Shown here: in pieces, positions 32,232 to 45,400 of the stretch
How positions within the stretch are numbered: position 1 is the stretch's first letter
How the letters are laid out: each line of letters begins with the position of its first letter
Origin: Blastomussa wellsi
Lineage: Eukaryota > Cnidaria > Anthozoa > Scleractinia > Plerogyridae
Assembly (NCBI GenBank): GCA_947652115.1
Contig: OX393566.1
Location: 24,303,864-24,367,863 of the forward strand
Reading direction: 5' to 3'
DNA length: 64,000 nucleotides
Position numbers and translations under genes: made by a program
Notes under the pieces: generated by a model
Databases searched by the model: none
Seen by the model: only the letters and a program-made list of their open reading frames with translations
Told to the model about the DNA's origin: nothing

Positions 32232-35200
32232 TATGACACTCAAACATGTTCTACGAAAAATCAAACTAAAGTTACATGAAATGATAGGAGTATTTTTTCT
32301 GATAAATATTAGGATAGCTGATTCTTCCGAAGGAGTTTTTCACATATGACGGCCATACCGTCTGTTTTCTTGGAAATACGAACAAAGGATTGAAGCGATT
32401 AAGGTGTTGTTTGCACCTTGGGTGGCAACAATTTTCGCCAAGTCCTCAATAAATTTATAGTTGATCTTCAAATGTCGGTAATGTTCTATCTCCTTAAAAT
32501 AGATTATCGAAACAGAAATTACACGCAAGTTGATGCATAGGTCGATTTTTCTAATGGGGTGTAGCACATTATCCGTGTAATTAATATTTCTAATAAGGTA
32601 GTGCTGCAAAGAGGGGACCCTTTGAGTAAACGTGCTTACCCTCTTTGTCTCAATTTCTCTGACCCATAAATGATATTTGCTGCTTCATAGAACTGAGGGA
32701 GGAGAGATCTGAGTTAATACTTGAACCAGTAACACGCCCACGTAGGTAACTTAAATAAGTTCTGTTTACGTAGTACTGTGATGTTAGAGAATCTGAAAAT
32801 CTGTCAAAGCAACAGCTGGTAGGGGTGGGGTGGGGAAAATGAATTGTAAATAATAAAAATAGATATGAGTATAATTTCACTTTTGTGTTTAGAGAAAGGA
32901 TAATTGATTGCCATGCCTTGCCATCGCGTTCCTCTGTACGTCTTCTCTTTTGTTGTTGTAAGCGACTATTTCTGCTTTATATTAGATGTAGCTGTGTCAG
33001 ATGATTTTACAGGGCCGGGCGGTTCCAGGAATTTTCTTCGGAGGGCGAGGGGATGCACCACTAGGGAATGACGTAATTGATTGGTGATGTAAGCAGAACA
33101 CTAGTTTTTTTAGAATGCCTCAGGTCATCTCGGGGGAGAGGGGTGCGCACCCCTGCACCCTCCTCATAGAGCCGCCGCTGTTTTATCAAATGAATTTTAT
33201 AAAACTGTCGGGAAAACAAACAAAATACCATGAAGTCGCATAACTGTAAGGGTATTCTGTAACATTTATAAATCATCTTTGTGCTTTCCGTGATGGAAAA
33301 TCATGTATAGTAATGCTATTTTACACGTTAGGCAGCTGAAGGTAGCCAAAAATCGTCCACAATTTATTAGCTTCTTTGACGATTACTCTCGGTTTGAACT
33401 GGTCTACCGGCACAGCTTAATAACTAATCGATACGATCATTTTATGATTTGTGGCATGCCTTTCCGACTCGTAGTTCTCTTTGGTTCAACAGTGGATTAG
33501 ATTAGATGAGGAGGAAATTCTTCGAATAATTTGTGGTTAAATGACTGTGTTTAGTTGCTCTTTTAGGAATAGATGTGTGCCAAGTTTAATATGGGTGGGT
33601 TTGATCGACAGTTCTGTTAGCCTTTAAATGGGGAAGTGGGATAGGGTGTGCAACGGTGTGACGTAGGGAGGGGAGGGGCTGGAAGAGAAGAAATGATGGA
33701 TTGCGCGATTTTGCGTCAGAGCTGTTGTATCCAAAGAATCGCACTTGCACTGGATTTAACATCTGGCAGGCCGACTATATCTCACACCCAAGAAACAACT
33801 GATAGACATCTGAAATTATAACTGATAGCTGAAATATTTGTAGTCCAACATGCAACATGGAGACCTGATGGTTGTTTGATTAATTCTAAAAATAAGACGG
33901 ATAAAAATAACGGCATATCAAATATACCAGATGTAAAAATAACTCGTGTAAATTTTATCTTTCTGGCTAGGCTAGAAGAGAGCGGCTTTCTCGGGAGGTG
34001 GCTATTGTGTTAAGTATATGTTCGTTGTGTCGCCTCGTGTGAACTGATGTACAAAGGATGTCGCTACGACGCAAGGCTGTAAAAACTGAAAATTTGAAAA
34101 TTGGGCTATAAATACTATTTTAAAAATAAGATTTTGCCAGTTGCGAATATGCCAAGTTAATTTTAATAAAAACATAAATTATCAAAAGCTGACAAAACTT
34201 TTAATATTTCCTCACTTAGAGGAAAGCAAGCGATGTTGTGTGGAGGTTTTGCAGCTGTTTCTGGATTCGTCGCGCAAGGAGAGAAGCATTGCGAGACTAT
34301 CGAATTGCGGCTGCAATATTTGTGAAATGGGCTTCCAGCCTAATAGGGTATTTAAAGTATTGTTAAATAGTACAGTTTCCGTTCTCAGAGTTTTTCTGTA
34401 TACTTTAGTAAATAAACAAACACCTTAGGTTTTGTTCTTCCCTTAGTGTTTTTATTATGCTGTGCTTTTGAAGTTTGTTTTGTGAAAAATTATGGGTAAT
34501 AAAGAAATATTAATATACTAGAGATATTAATATACTTATTCAGACAGGTAATGAAAGTACATTGGCTGAATGGGGGGGGGGGAGGGGGGTACCAACAAAT
34601 ACCCAAAAGAGATATTTTCAGGCTACGTTGACACGAACGCGTTTTCCAATCGACACGGTTTCAAAACAACGAAACCGCAACAAAAACGACACGGTTTCGA
34701 AGTGTTTACACGGAGACTATCTAACCGTTTTCCAAGTGTTTTCCAAAGCGTTTTGTATAATCAAGCGCTGCACTCCATGTGAAGTTCACCATGTTTACTG
34801 TTTGAGAGCCAGCCAATTTCACGCTAAATTACGTAATCGCTTTCAAATCGATGCGTTGTCGCCATTTGAACCGTTTACACGAGAAATGAAACCTATCGCT
34901 TTGAAAACCGCTCCAGTTTTGACAGCGACCGCTTCTACCCCCCCCCCCCCCCAACTAATTTGCATAGGCATTGTTTTAGATTTCCCTTGGGACATCTTCA
35001 TGTCCCAGGAGAAATTGCAAACAATGATTATGCAAATTTTTGGGGGGTAAAAGAGGTGTGTTATGGGGTTTGTGCAAGTAGAGAATTTGGCGCTGTGTCA
35101 ACGAAAGGCGTATAAACCAACAGTGCCTGAAATGGCCGTCAGACGTGTCACGCAACGCTACAGAGTCCCAACAAACGACCCCCAAACGAGATTTTCGATC

Positions 35201-36494
35201 TCCGATCTCAGATTTTCGGAGGGTTTTGAGATTCCAGCTATATACCTTGAAACAACTCTGACTGCATTGGAAACGTTTATCAAAAAGCCAATATTTGCGT
35301 TACATGAACCAGCACGAATACTAATATTTGACACCCCATCCCACTTTAGAAAGGTCGCCAATGGTTGCTTTATTATGGTGTTTGGAATCGTTGGTATGGC
35401 GTCTTACAAAAGATTAGGACATTGTTTACATGTTTTTGCCATTGACACGCAAATCAGTCCATAAGCCGTTGATCCTACTGCGATAACCCGAAGCAAAGTA
35501 CCTTTCGAGTCGAACTAACACGATGGCATATACAATTTTGGTAGAAAAATACGTCAGGATTTACGGGATGTGGGAATGTAATGCCAAATATTTTCTCTAG
35601 AATATGTAAACTTCGTCGATATTTAATTGTTTTATTCTCTAAACTACGTAAACATCCCCTAAAAGTGATTTGGCACCGGAAAATTTTGCGTAAAGTTATG
35701 TCTATTTTGGAGTACCATTATTGATCATACCGTCGCATCTAGAAATCATTACTGCTGGATGAAATATTTAAACCTGTGGCAAACACTTGTTTCCGCCGAG
35801 TTTGGAGGAGAACCAAAACAAGCTGACATGGGAACGTCAGCAGGACTGATGACACGGAAAAAGATCAAAAAAGACTTCAGCTGCAAAACCTTTCTGTCAT
35901 CGCCGACCTCAAAGCAATATGTAGAGCCAGTGCGGTTAATTAGTTTTCAGTTTTTTAAAATACTTTTCGTTTGAAGAAAGAAAGCCATCAACATGTTAAA
36001 TGCCCATTTATTTTCTGCCGTAAGTAATTTTTTTCTGAAATAATCATTCTGATCTGTTCTGCACTTCAACTTGAGTGCCAAATGCTTCTCGATTTTACCA
36101 CCAATTGTTGTCTGGTAGTCTGAGGGCTAAAAGCAGATGTGCTTTTCCTCAAACCGTTTTAGAATCTGAAAGGAAACCAAAACAGGTTTCATATTGACAG
36201 CTAGCTCAGCATGCCAGAGGCGATCATACGGGAACTTTTCGAGTGGGCGGAAGTGACGACAAAAGGGAAGGCGGAGACTGAATAACATTCGGCGATTCTG
36301 ATTGGTCGATTAATGAGGCAAATGCGCGGCAAGAACGCGAGGAGTTATTGAAGTATTTTCCGAGAGCGATTGAGTGTGACAGGTTAAGACTGACCAAATT
36401 CTTTGTGTATTGGCCGGGTGTACAGCAAGGTGACTCGGAGTTGAAAACGCTTCGGCAGCTTTGTGATAAGCGGAGAGCCTTGATATCGTTCACA
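32232..36494. other. HECW 3' UTR and HECW-STK17 intergenic region
   Basis: AATAAA at 32852-32857 is about 620 bases after the HECW stop and is a plausible polyadenylation signal; another lies near 34497. G and C homopolymer tracts occur at 34570 and 34939. Near the kinase start, GGCGGAAGTGACG (36246-36258) contains an ETS-like core, and ATTGG at 36301 is an inverted CCAAT; both are only candidates for an STK17 promoter. No further gene is seen. Confidence 0.45.
34939..35050. mobile_element. Short palindromic MITE, family C copy 2
   Basis: A C tract followed by TTTGCATAGGCATTGTTTTA is mirrored by AACAATGATTATGCAAATTT and a G tract. The core GGGACATCTTCATGTCCC is palindromic. End structure and the GGAGAA motif relate it to 6713-6806. 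Confidence 0.6.
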
Positions 36495-39400
36495 ATGGCC
36501 CTTACGCCGCGCACAGAACCGATTGAAAATTACTTTGATATTTTCGACGAAATTGGAAGGTAGGATCTTTTCGGAGCGTGTTGCGTGAAATGTACACACT
36601 TGATTCTTTTGGCTGTCTGTTTTTCATTGGCGTGGATACTGATGGCGTAATTATTTCACTTTCAGAGGGCAGTACGCAGTCGTCAAACAGTGCAGGGAAA
36701 AGGCAACCGGCAAAGAATACGCCGCGAAGTTTGTCCGCAAGAGACGGAAAGGCAAAGACTGCAGAGCCGAAGTATGGCATGAAGTGGAAGTATTGAACGC
36801 GACCAACTACCCTCAACAACATCCACAGATAATCACACTATACGATGTCTTTGAGACCAGGAGCGAGATTATTCTCATCTTAGAACTGTGAGTTTTTTTC
36901 TGCTTGTTCTAGAATTTACTCGATGATTTTATTCAAGAGATGTGATGTTGATGCTGTGTTTTTAAAACCCTACAGCGCGCTTGGTGGAGATCTACATCGA
37001 CACTGCATTGCTTATGATAGCGACGAACCTGCTTCAAGCAGAAGCGAAAGAGAAGTAGTGTTTCTACTCAGACAGATTCTCGAAGGTGTAAAGCACATGC
37101 ACGATCAAGACTATGTTCATTTGGACATTAAGGTGAGAAGTTCCTGTGGTGTTGATATTGTAATTGAATTGTACATGCTTCCGAATGTTTGTTTGGACTA
37201 AATTTTCGCAAGGGTGTCGTTACGCTTCGAGACCTCAGCAAACAGTCAACAGTCGATTTCTTTGTCGCAGACAAATTCAATCAATTTACCGAAGGGAGAT
37301 CCTTGTTTACACAGTAGGATATGTGTAATAAGCCATTTCCAAATGAGTATTAGTTTTACATTTTTTCATGCACATACATTGTTCTCGAAAATTGAGCATT
37401 AATTTTTGCAGAGATATTGCAATGCATGTGATGCCCTTGTCTGTACAATCTATGCGGTCTGTTGCATATTGCTCATCAAAAAATCATCCTCGACGTTTTA
37501 ATATTTTATGTCTGCAGATCGCCGCTTTTCATTTCACAGGTATTTCAAAACTTATTATAAATGAAAGCAACAGTCATAAACATTTAATTGCAATCTCGTA
37601 AATTAAGCGTCTACTCAAATAAAACTTAATTCTCGAGCGCGGCAACGTAACATAAACTCAACTTAACTTATTTGCATTGAAGAATAAGACGCATATATTT
37701 TAGATGCTTTCGATCTTGCCGCCTTGAGCTAAATTTGTGTTATCAGTTCCAGACGAAATGTCATACCGGGAATTTGACTCTTATGTTTTCGTTTTTACCG
37801 GTTGTAAAGTGACATGTCACATCGTTGTCGAGTGAGGAAATGATTTTCAAGTGTGTCCGAGCTGGTGCGGTAACCAATTTTGGCGAACACAAAGTGGGGT
37901 GATATTCAAGCTTAATTTTAGCATCACTATATTTTTCCGTTAGAGAACACAAATAATTGTCGTTATTCCACTAACCTTGCTTGTTGGGAAGAACAATCCG
38001 TGGGCAAAAGCTTATGATTTCTTTCTTTGTATGGAAAATGAATTCATTGTCGTCTTAATCATGTCTGACGCGCATTTTCCAAGGCTTAACTTAATTGCTT
38101 CGCTATCTTCATGCCAAAAATATGTTTGTAATTTTTTTTCTTTTTCACGAGGTATGTAAAAATGTTGACCGGGGTAACTGATAATCCTTTTAACGAGAGA
38201 AATGTTGCATGTCACGGTTACAAAAAAGGTTATTTGAGCATATGATGGAACAAGACATTTTTCATATTCAAAATAAAGAAAAACCGTCAAAAACTAAATT
38301 AAATCTGAATTCACTGCTACATGTTTTCAATTCAATTCAATTCAAGTTTTTTTCATTTCCAAATTGTTTCCACAAACGTGGCAAGTAATTTATGGGGGAG
38401 GCATCACGCAATCTTAACTTGTCAATAAAAATTTCCTTAAATGGTGTTTATTGAAATGGAGTAATCAAAGAGCCCTTCTTTATCAAAGGTGCTGAAGTGC
38501 TCTGCCTGCAGGGGTCATCAAAGAGTTTATTTAAATCTCAATGTTCTGTTTATATCACAATCTTGCACCAATCCAGCTTCATTGTTCTGTTGTCTGCTTC
38601 ATGCCAACCATTCCTTAATATACAAACCTGCTTTTCTCTGATCTAGTAGACTCTTGCATTTGACAGCAGCAAAATTGGCATTATGATTGCATTGTTTTTT
38701 TCATGTGTAAGGGCCTGATTAGCCCAGTAGCAGGGCTGGTTTGCTTTGTTGGCTAATCAGGTTAGTGGCTGGCACAGTTGACATGATTTTTGTTGCTTTT
38801 AACAGATCTGCCGAGATCTTGGCAAACTGAAACAACCCCAGCTAACTGTACTGGGCCAGTTCAGCTCGTGTAATCAGGCCCTAAATGGGGTAAACACAAA
38901 AATATTACAGCTGTAAATTTCTACACATTTCTGTGCACAGCATGACAGTCTTATGTTAACTGTGGAGTATTGAAAGGCACTGCAAGAGGTCATTAGTCAA
39001 AGTCTTTGATTTCCTGTGTTAAAATTACAGTTGTTCATGTCATAGTTTTCAAGATCGAGGCTAAGCTTATCTTTGTTCCATTAGTATTTTATTGCACCCT
39101 TTTCATCCTTTTGTGTTGGGCTTCTAATTGTATATTCTGGATATCAGTGAATATCAAACTTTCCTTGCAATACTTCCCCCTTTTTTCTTCACTCGCCTTT
39201 TCTCCTGGTGTTCAATATAGTGCATTGCTTCAGGGATTTTGATTGTAAACTACGGATAAAAGAGAACTTTAAAAGAAATACTGATCATTCTTAAAAGTAC
39301 AATTTAGCTAGAGAATTTTTACATTGTAGATCTTAAATTACCATTTTACAAAAAAAACAGACACAGTAGCCAGAGGTCAATTGAATCAGCTGTCAGAACC

Positions 39401-42400
39401 CCACTGCTAAGCTGCCCACAACCTGTTTACTGACAATTTTTAATTAGTGTATTGTTGATTCGTCTATTCATTTTTTAATGTCTCTAAGCTTGCAAGCATT
39501 TCCTTTCGACCTTGTAACACTGACCTTCATATGGGGCATGCAAAGTAGTATTCATAAACCTCTGATTGGATGTATGGTGGTTTGACTGATCCACTGCACT
39601 TGCAGAACAGAAATTGCTATAAACATGAAATTTCTGCATACATACAGCTCATTCAGCCCATATAAGGCTGGCAAATGATACTAAAATAATATGCATAATT
39701 GCAAACTTTAACCAAGTTTTGTGTGTCTGGCCATCTCAATTTTTTTTTTGTGATTTCTTTGCAGAGTTTCAATAGCGAAGCACACAAAGTCTAAAATCAG
39801 AATGTAAATTATTTGACCCCTGCAAGAATCAGAAATTTAAATAGTGCATTGTGAGAGTCTGAAATAGAGGTTATATACCTATATTCGGGTGAACAAATTG
39901 CACTTTAAACTTTAATTTTGTCCTCTATTGTTTGATGGTTATTACTGTAAGTATCTAGGAAAGTTAATTATTACTATTTTTACCACTTAGTCGCCAAATT
40001 GAGACTAAAGGATTTTTGATTTCAAGGACATTGGATCACATCATTCAATATTTAAAATTATGAAATATAGGGTGCTTACCATTTGTAGGAATAATCCGGT
40101 TGGTGAGGCCGTTTAATGGCAAGCGATTTTCTGAATTTAGTGACCAACCGGAGGAGATTGTGCTTTCCATTTACCTACAAGATGGTCTGTTCCACTTGCC
40201 CCTTTAAAAAGGGCCTGTAGACAGGAGATTTGTAAAAAGGAAAGGAAATTTCCGACGTTCTGTTCTGAATGGGAAAAGAGGACTGGAGGTTGTCCACAAT
40301 TTCCGAATTGATTTTCCGGAAAATTACCTTTCCATTTGACTTCAAACTGAAATTTCTGGATTTTTTGGCTAAATGGTAAGCACCCATAGACTTATCCCTT
40401 CTGGATTAGAGGTCTGTGAGACAGACTGCCGAACTGACGTCCTCTTTCTGTTACTTTGACAGCCCAACAATATACTTCTGATGACAGAGCATGCTTACCC
40501 TGAAATCAAGATCATTGATTTTGGTTTGGCACGGCAGATCAAAGAAGGTGAACAAATCTGCTTAATTGTTGGAACACCAGAGTATGTTGGTAAGTGTTGT
40601 ATTTTCATAACGAGCAGTCACTTTTCACCCAGCTGCATATTTTATATCAACAATTATTTACATGTATCAAATGCAAATGTGATCTGTGTGATGCGGATTA
40701 TGTTGGTTATACTTACCGACACCTTTTTCAACGCATTGAGGAACACAAGCACTCTGCCATTGGCAAACACCTGTGTGACGCCTGCAATCAGAGAAACAAA
40801 GATCTTCAGGAACAATTTACCATTCTTAAGAAATGCCGTCGGAAATTTGAATGCTTAATTTACGAAATGCTCTTTATCCAAGAAAAGAAACCTGAGCTGA
40901 ACACTCAATCTGACTCAATCAAAGCAAAACTATTTAGTACATAATTATCACTTCCTACGTTCCACATTGAAGTGTTTAATTACATGCAACAAGATTTTTA
41001 CACACGTTTTTAGTATATAAAGAACTCACAAGAATTTGACTTTTTAGTTTTTTATGAATTTGAAAATGTTGAACGATTCAAAAAAAGGGCATTCAGAATT
41101 ATTATCACTAATTTTTATTCTCAAAAGCTTTTCCTTTGTTGGTTTATTTTTATATTCATTCTGACATCCATATACTATCATTTGACTAATTTACACAGTT
41201 TGTTAGATAATGGTAATTTGCAAATTGTTTCAAATTTATCTGCTTCATTTCTGACAAAAAATTATGCTGCTAATTTCATAATTATTGATACATGTGTTTT
41301 TGGATCATTTTCATTGACATCTTAGCACCTGAAATACTTGAATTTGAGCCTGTGGGAAAGCCAAGTGATATTTGGTAAGCATATTTTGTCATTTAATTGA
41401 TATTAATCCACGCACAGATACTGCAAGTTTGAATTAATAAAAAAGAACCACCTTTTGATCAATAAAACTTTTGCAGTGAAACTTGTTCTTCAGTGTGTTG
41501 TCTACAAGGGACAAGACATTTACTCCCTGAAGGTTACCATATACCTTTGCAGGGTTTTGCAAAATATCCGGCCAAATCAAGTACCTCTAGTTAAGCCTCA
41601 TTTCCACATCCACTTGAGTTATTCACCCACTTGAGAGTGTTTTCAAATGAAATTCTGTGTTTCACCAGAGTTTTGTAAGCCAATTAGTATGTGTCTACCG
41701 CAATGATTTCTGTGATGTTGTCTGCGGGAATATCATGCGGATCCGACTCCTTGCCTTTCAAGGCGTCTTCCATTTGTCTGCGTTGATTGTGATTCATTCA
41801 CACCAAGTCTTCACTCGTGTCACCTTTTTTTCTCCATCAAACCAACAAAATAGAAGAACTGTGGTATGGAACAGCTAGCTAGTAACGGAAATTATTCGGA
41901 TGAATTATGATCAGTTAAATATCCCAAGTGAATCCTAGCACTCAGTGTATAAATTATAATAATACCAGTGGTATACGTAGAATCCAGTGACCTCATTTCG
42001 GCGGGTACCAAGTCTTTCGTTGTCATAGCATTTGTCTGTTTTTCATAGCATTTGCTGTTTTCTTCACTTGAGACTTTTTACCATGCGGCATATATTGAAA
42101 TTGAGGCATACAAATTGCATGCTTGTCTTGTTTCGATTACTGCTATCATCTCTTCTCTATAGTCCTTTTGGGTTTTGTCGGTGTAACTTTGTTTTTGAGC
42201 TATTGTTTTTCTGTTCTATATTGTTTTGAGTTCGTTGTTGTCTTGTTTGTTCTTTGTTTTACATCATTGGTGAGTTTCACAGGATTTTACACCGAGGATG
42301 AGCCGTCCTTTGCCTCAGTTGAAGTCGCCATGTTTTGTTTCGCTTCCTTTCCTTCATCCGGCTGCACTGGTTTACGACCGAGTGTTGGACGCCTTTTTGG

Positions 42401-45400
42401 CCTTTCCCATTATACAATTTAAAAAAGGGTAAAAATATTGAAGGTAAATTCAAAGTGCAGAGATTGATTGAGTGAAAATTTCACCAGGAAGTGACCAGAA
42501 GAAAACCAACCCAGTGCTGACTGGCCATGCTAGCCGAGAAGGTGTTTGTGGTGAAGATTGTGGACGGATTTGTTTACAAAGTGGGGGAGTTTTTTAAACA
42601 CTGTTTTCTTGAAATGAATTTTCCACTCAATAGGGTCACTTTAAAGAGTTACAACTCAAGTGGAATTTGTTTTATTGACCCAAGATTTTTTGAGGAGTTA
42701 GGTTTATATATACAGAACAAAACTGGTTCTGTGGTTTTTTAATTTCTAAAAACTTTTCTGTAGAGAGACATAAATTTCCGCACGATCAGTCTGGTTTGGA
42801 TGTGAGACACCCCTGAAGGTATACGGTAACCTTAAGGACAATATTTTAATCAATTTGATAATTATCTAAATGACAATGATGTGCACTGCTCATGATGACA
42901 GACATTTGGTGTAAAAATTTTCATCAATTCTGATCCAGCAGTGTGCAAGCCTCGTGTCAAATAAGAACCTAGTAGAATAAATGGTCTGACACAGCAAGTA
43001 TCGTAAACACCCGCAGATAAGCCGCACCTTTTTTCCAAAAATCGTTGCTTAAAATCGGGGGTGCGGTTTATCTGCGGGAACATTTGAAACAGGTGCCGTG
43101 AATTTCAAGTATGTAAATGAAGATTGCACAAAACTGCAAGAGAGTGCTGGTCATTGCTTGACTCCTAAAAAAGTCGTGTTTGATGTAAGCGTACTGCTTT
43201 TAATATCATGGCACTTACATTTGTTGCTGCTGCTGAAAGCATTAAACCATCTTCGTAAACAAATCCTCCAAGCGGTTTATAGTCACTTTTCTCGAACAGG
43301 AAAACGTTACACAGCACAGAATTTCCATTCCCTGCAAAGCTGTTTGCAGCGTCAACGACGATCCTCTACGAGCATGAAAATACCACGCTATTCTCGAGGG
43401 TTCGCAACAAATGGCTTACAAATCTCTTTGTACATATGATAGCCACGAACTCGAACGCCTCCATCTTGTTTCACTTGTAGGCAATAAACAAACAAGTCCG
43501 AGCTAATGCCTGGTTACTAAGCTACGAACGTTTCACAGCATTTCACGTTGTTGTCACGCAAAAATCTATGGAAAAAAAAGTGTTGAAAGAAGAAATTCTT
43601 GTCGACAAATGCCAGAAAAAGATCAATCATATTTATATAATCATATTTATATTAAAGCGCTAAAATTGTGGGTAAGACTTTGGAGTATTTTCCGTTTTAA
43701 TGTTATGATGCGTTTACATTCGATGAAGATGTCTCAAGACTCGACCTTGGATTTCGTTTGATTTCTTTCAAAAAACTTGTTTTTCCAAAATTCAGGGTGC
43801 GGCTTATCTGCGGGTGCGGCTTATCTGCGGGTGTTTTAGTTCAGTGGTAAGAGCATCTGACTGGTGTGTGAAAGATCATGGGTTCATTTCCAGAAAATTA
43901 GATCTCTCCCAACCACGGTAAACCAGGAAAAGTGGAAACAAATAAGATGGTGAACAGTTCATTTTTGGAATCGTATTTACCAACTGGCCTTATTTAATAT
44001 CTGTTTCATGTGACTGTGTACAAAATTAACTGAACTTATAACACAAAGCATATTTTATTGATTACTGTTTTTTTTTCCTTGGGTTTCCAGGAGTATTGGT
44101 GTAGTTGCCTATGTCATGTAAGTGTCTATAAATTAATGCTCTTGTTGCCAAATTAAGAAGACTGTGAACACCCGAAATATCTTAGGAATGCTGATCGTGT
44201 AGCGACTAATCACAGGACACGCCAGCAAACCTCAAAACCTCAAACTAATCACCAATGCCGTTTTGGTTTAGTTTTCTCACATCTGATTGTCTCTTTTCCT
44301 TGTAACACAATTTACTACCATTTGTGTTCATCCTTGAAGCCTGACAAATTTAATGCATTGTTTTACTTTTATGACGGTTTTGTCTGGTTTATGTCTTACT
44401 TTTGACTGATGGAATGTTCACGGTCATGTCGCAAAACTGACAAACGTTTTTGATGTGATGCGATCATGTTTTATGCATGAGCTATCGTAATGATTGCTTT
44501 CAAAATTTGCTGCCCCACTTCAATGAAAGTCTGCCAGGAAAGTATTATTCCAGCGGTGACAAGAAAATTTAAAGGGTTTCGAATTAATTTTCTCCCAAGA
44601 GTCTCTTTAGATCAAGATATTTTAAATGCATGATTCACTAATCCAAGTGACAAAAACAGACAACAGACAGACAAAACTGTTGACGTTTCTAAAGTAAAAC
44701 TATGCACTAAATTTGTCATGCTTCAAGGATGGATGCAAATGGTAGTTATTATAACATTCCAGAAGTATTTCTTATGTTCACATTTTTCTTAGTTTCACAG
44801 TAATTTTCATTAACCATTGCATTTCGCTTGGAACAGACATAACAAAGGTGGTGCATGACTGTAACCCCCTAATTACCTTTCTGCTACAGTATGTACCAGA
44901 GTATAACACCAACTGTATACAGGTTACAATCCCTCGCATTTATTACAGGTTTTTTCTTCATCCCTGTTTAAACATAAGTTATTCCCAGAGCAGCCTGATC
45001 ACAGGGCTACAACTAACAGGACATAGGACAATGGTCAACCGATACTTGCCTATGTCAGTGGTTTTAATTACCTTCCAATGCAAACGCTAACATTTTGTGC
45101 TGACAATGCGTTTTCGAGCAGTACTGTAAAGACGTCTGGCCTTACTACAGTTTTGTCGGATAAATCCTCTCACAGGAAAAAAATAATTATTATTTGCAGT
45201 CTGGGATCAACATAGCTGTCTCTGTTGACATTCAGTTTTAAATGGTATGTGTTGGTCACACCAAGAGCCAGTGACAGTTAAAGAAAGAGCAAATAATGAA
45301 CTTTTCTTTTTGAAAATAGGTTGACTGGTTTGTCACCATTCGCTGGAGAAGACAAGCAAGAAACATGCTACAATGTTTCCCTCGCTGCGCTAGATTTTCC

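Larger units (their letters stand above)
37133..40462 (+). other. STK17 intron 3 (3.3 kb)
   Basis: This long AT-rich intron separates the HLDIK exon from the PNN exon, that is, it cuts the catalytic loop at Lys-Pro. It contains a CAATT microsatellite and two MITEs described separately. No exon is recognised. Confidence 0.6.

Noticed and set aside
34562..35050. Plus-strand open frame of 162 codons
   Set aside because: It starts next to a G tract and ends within a palindromic MITE. The translation has no domain, and it lies in repeat-rich intergenic DNA.
41526..42836. Autonomous transposon in the STK17 intron
   Set aside because: Only the ends look inverted. No frame long enough for a transposase is present, so only a tentative non-autonomous element is reported.
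43098..43439. Open frame of 113 codons inside a DNA element
   Set aside because: No transposase motif or other family similarity could be recognised. It was kept only as part of the element description.
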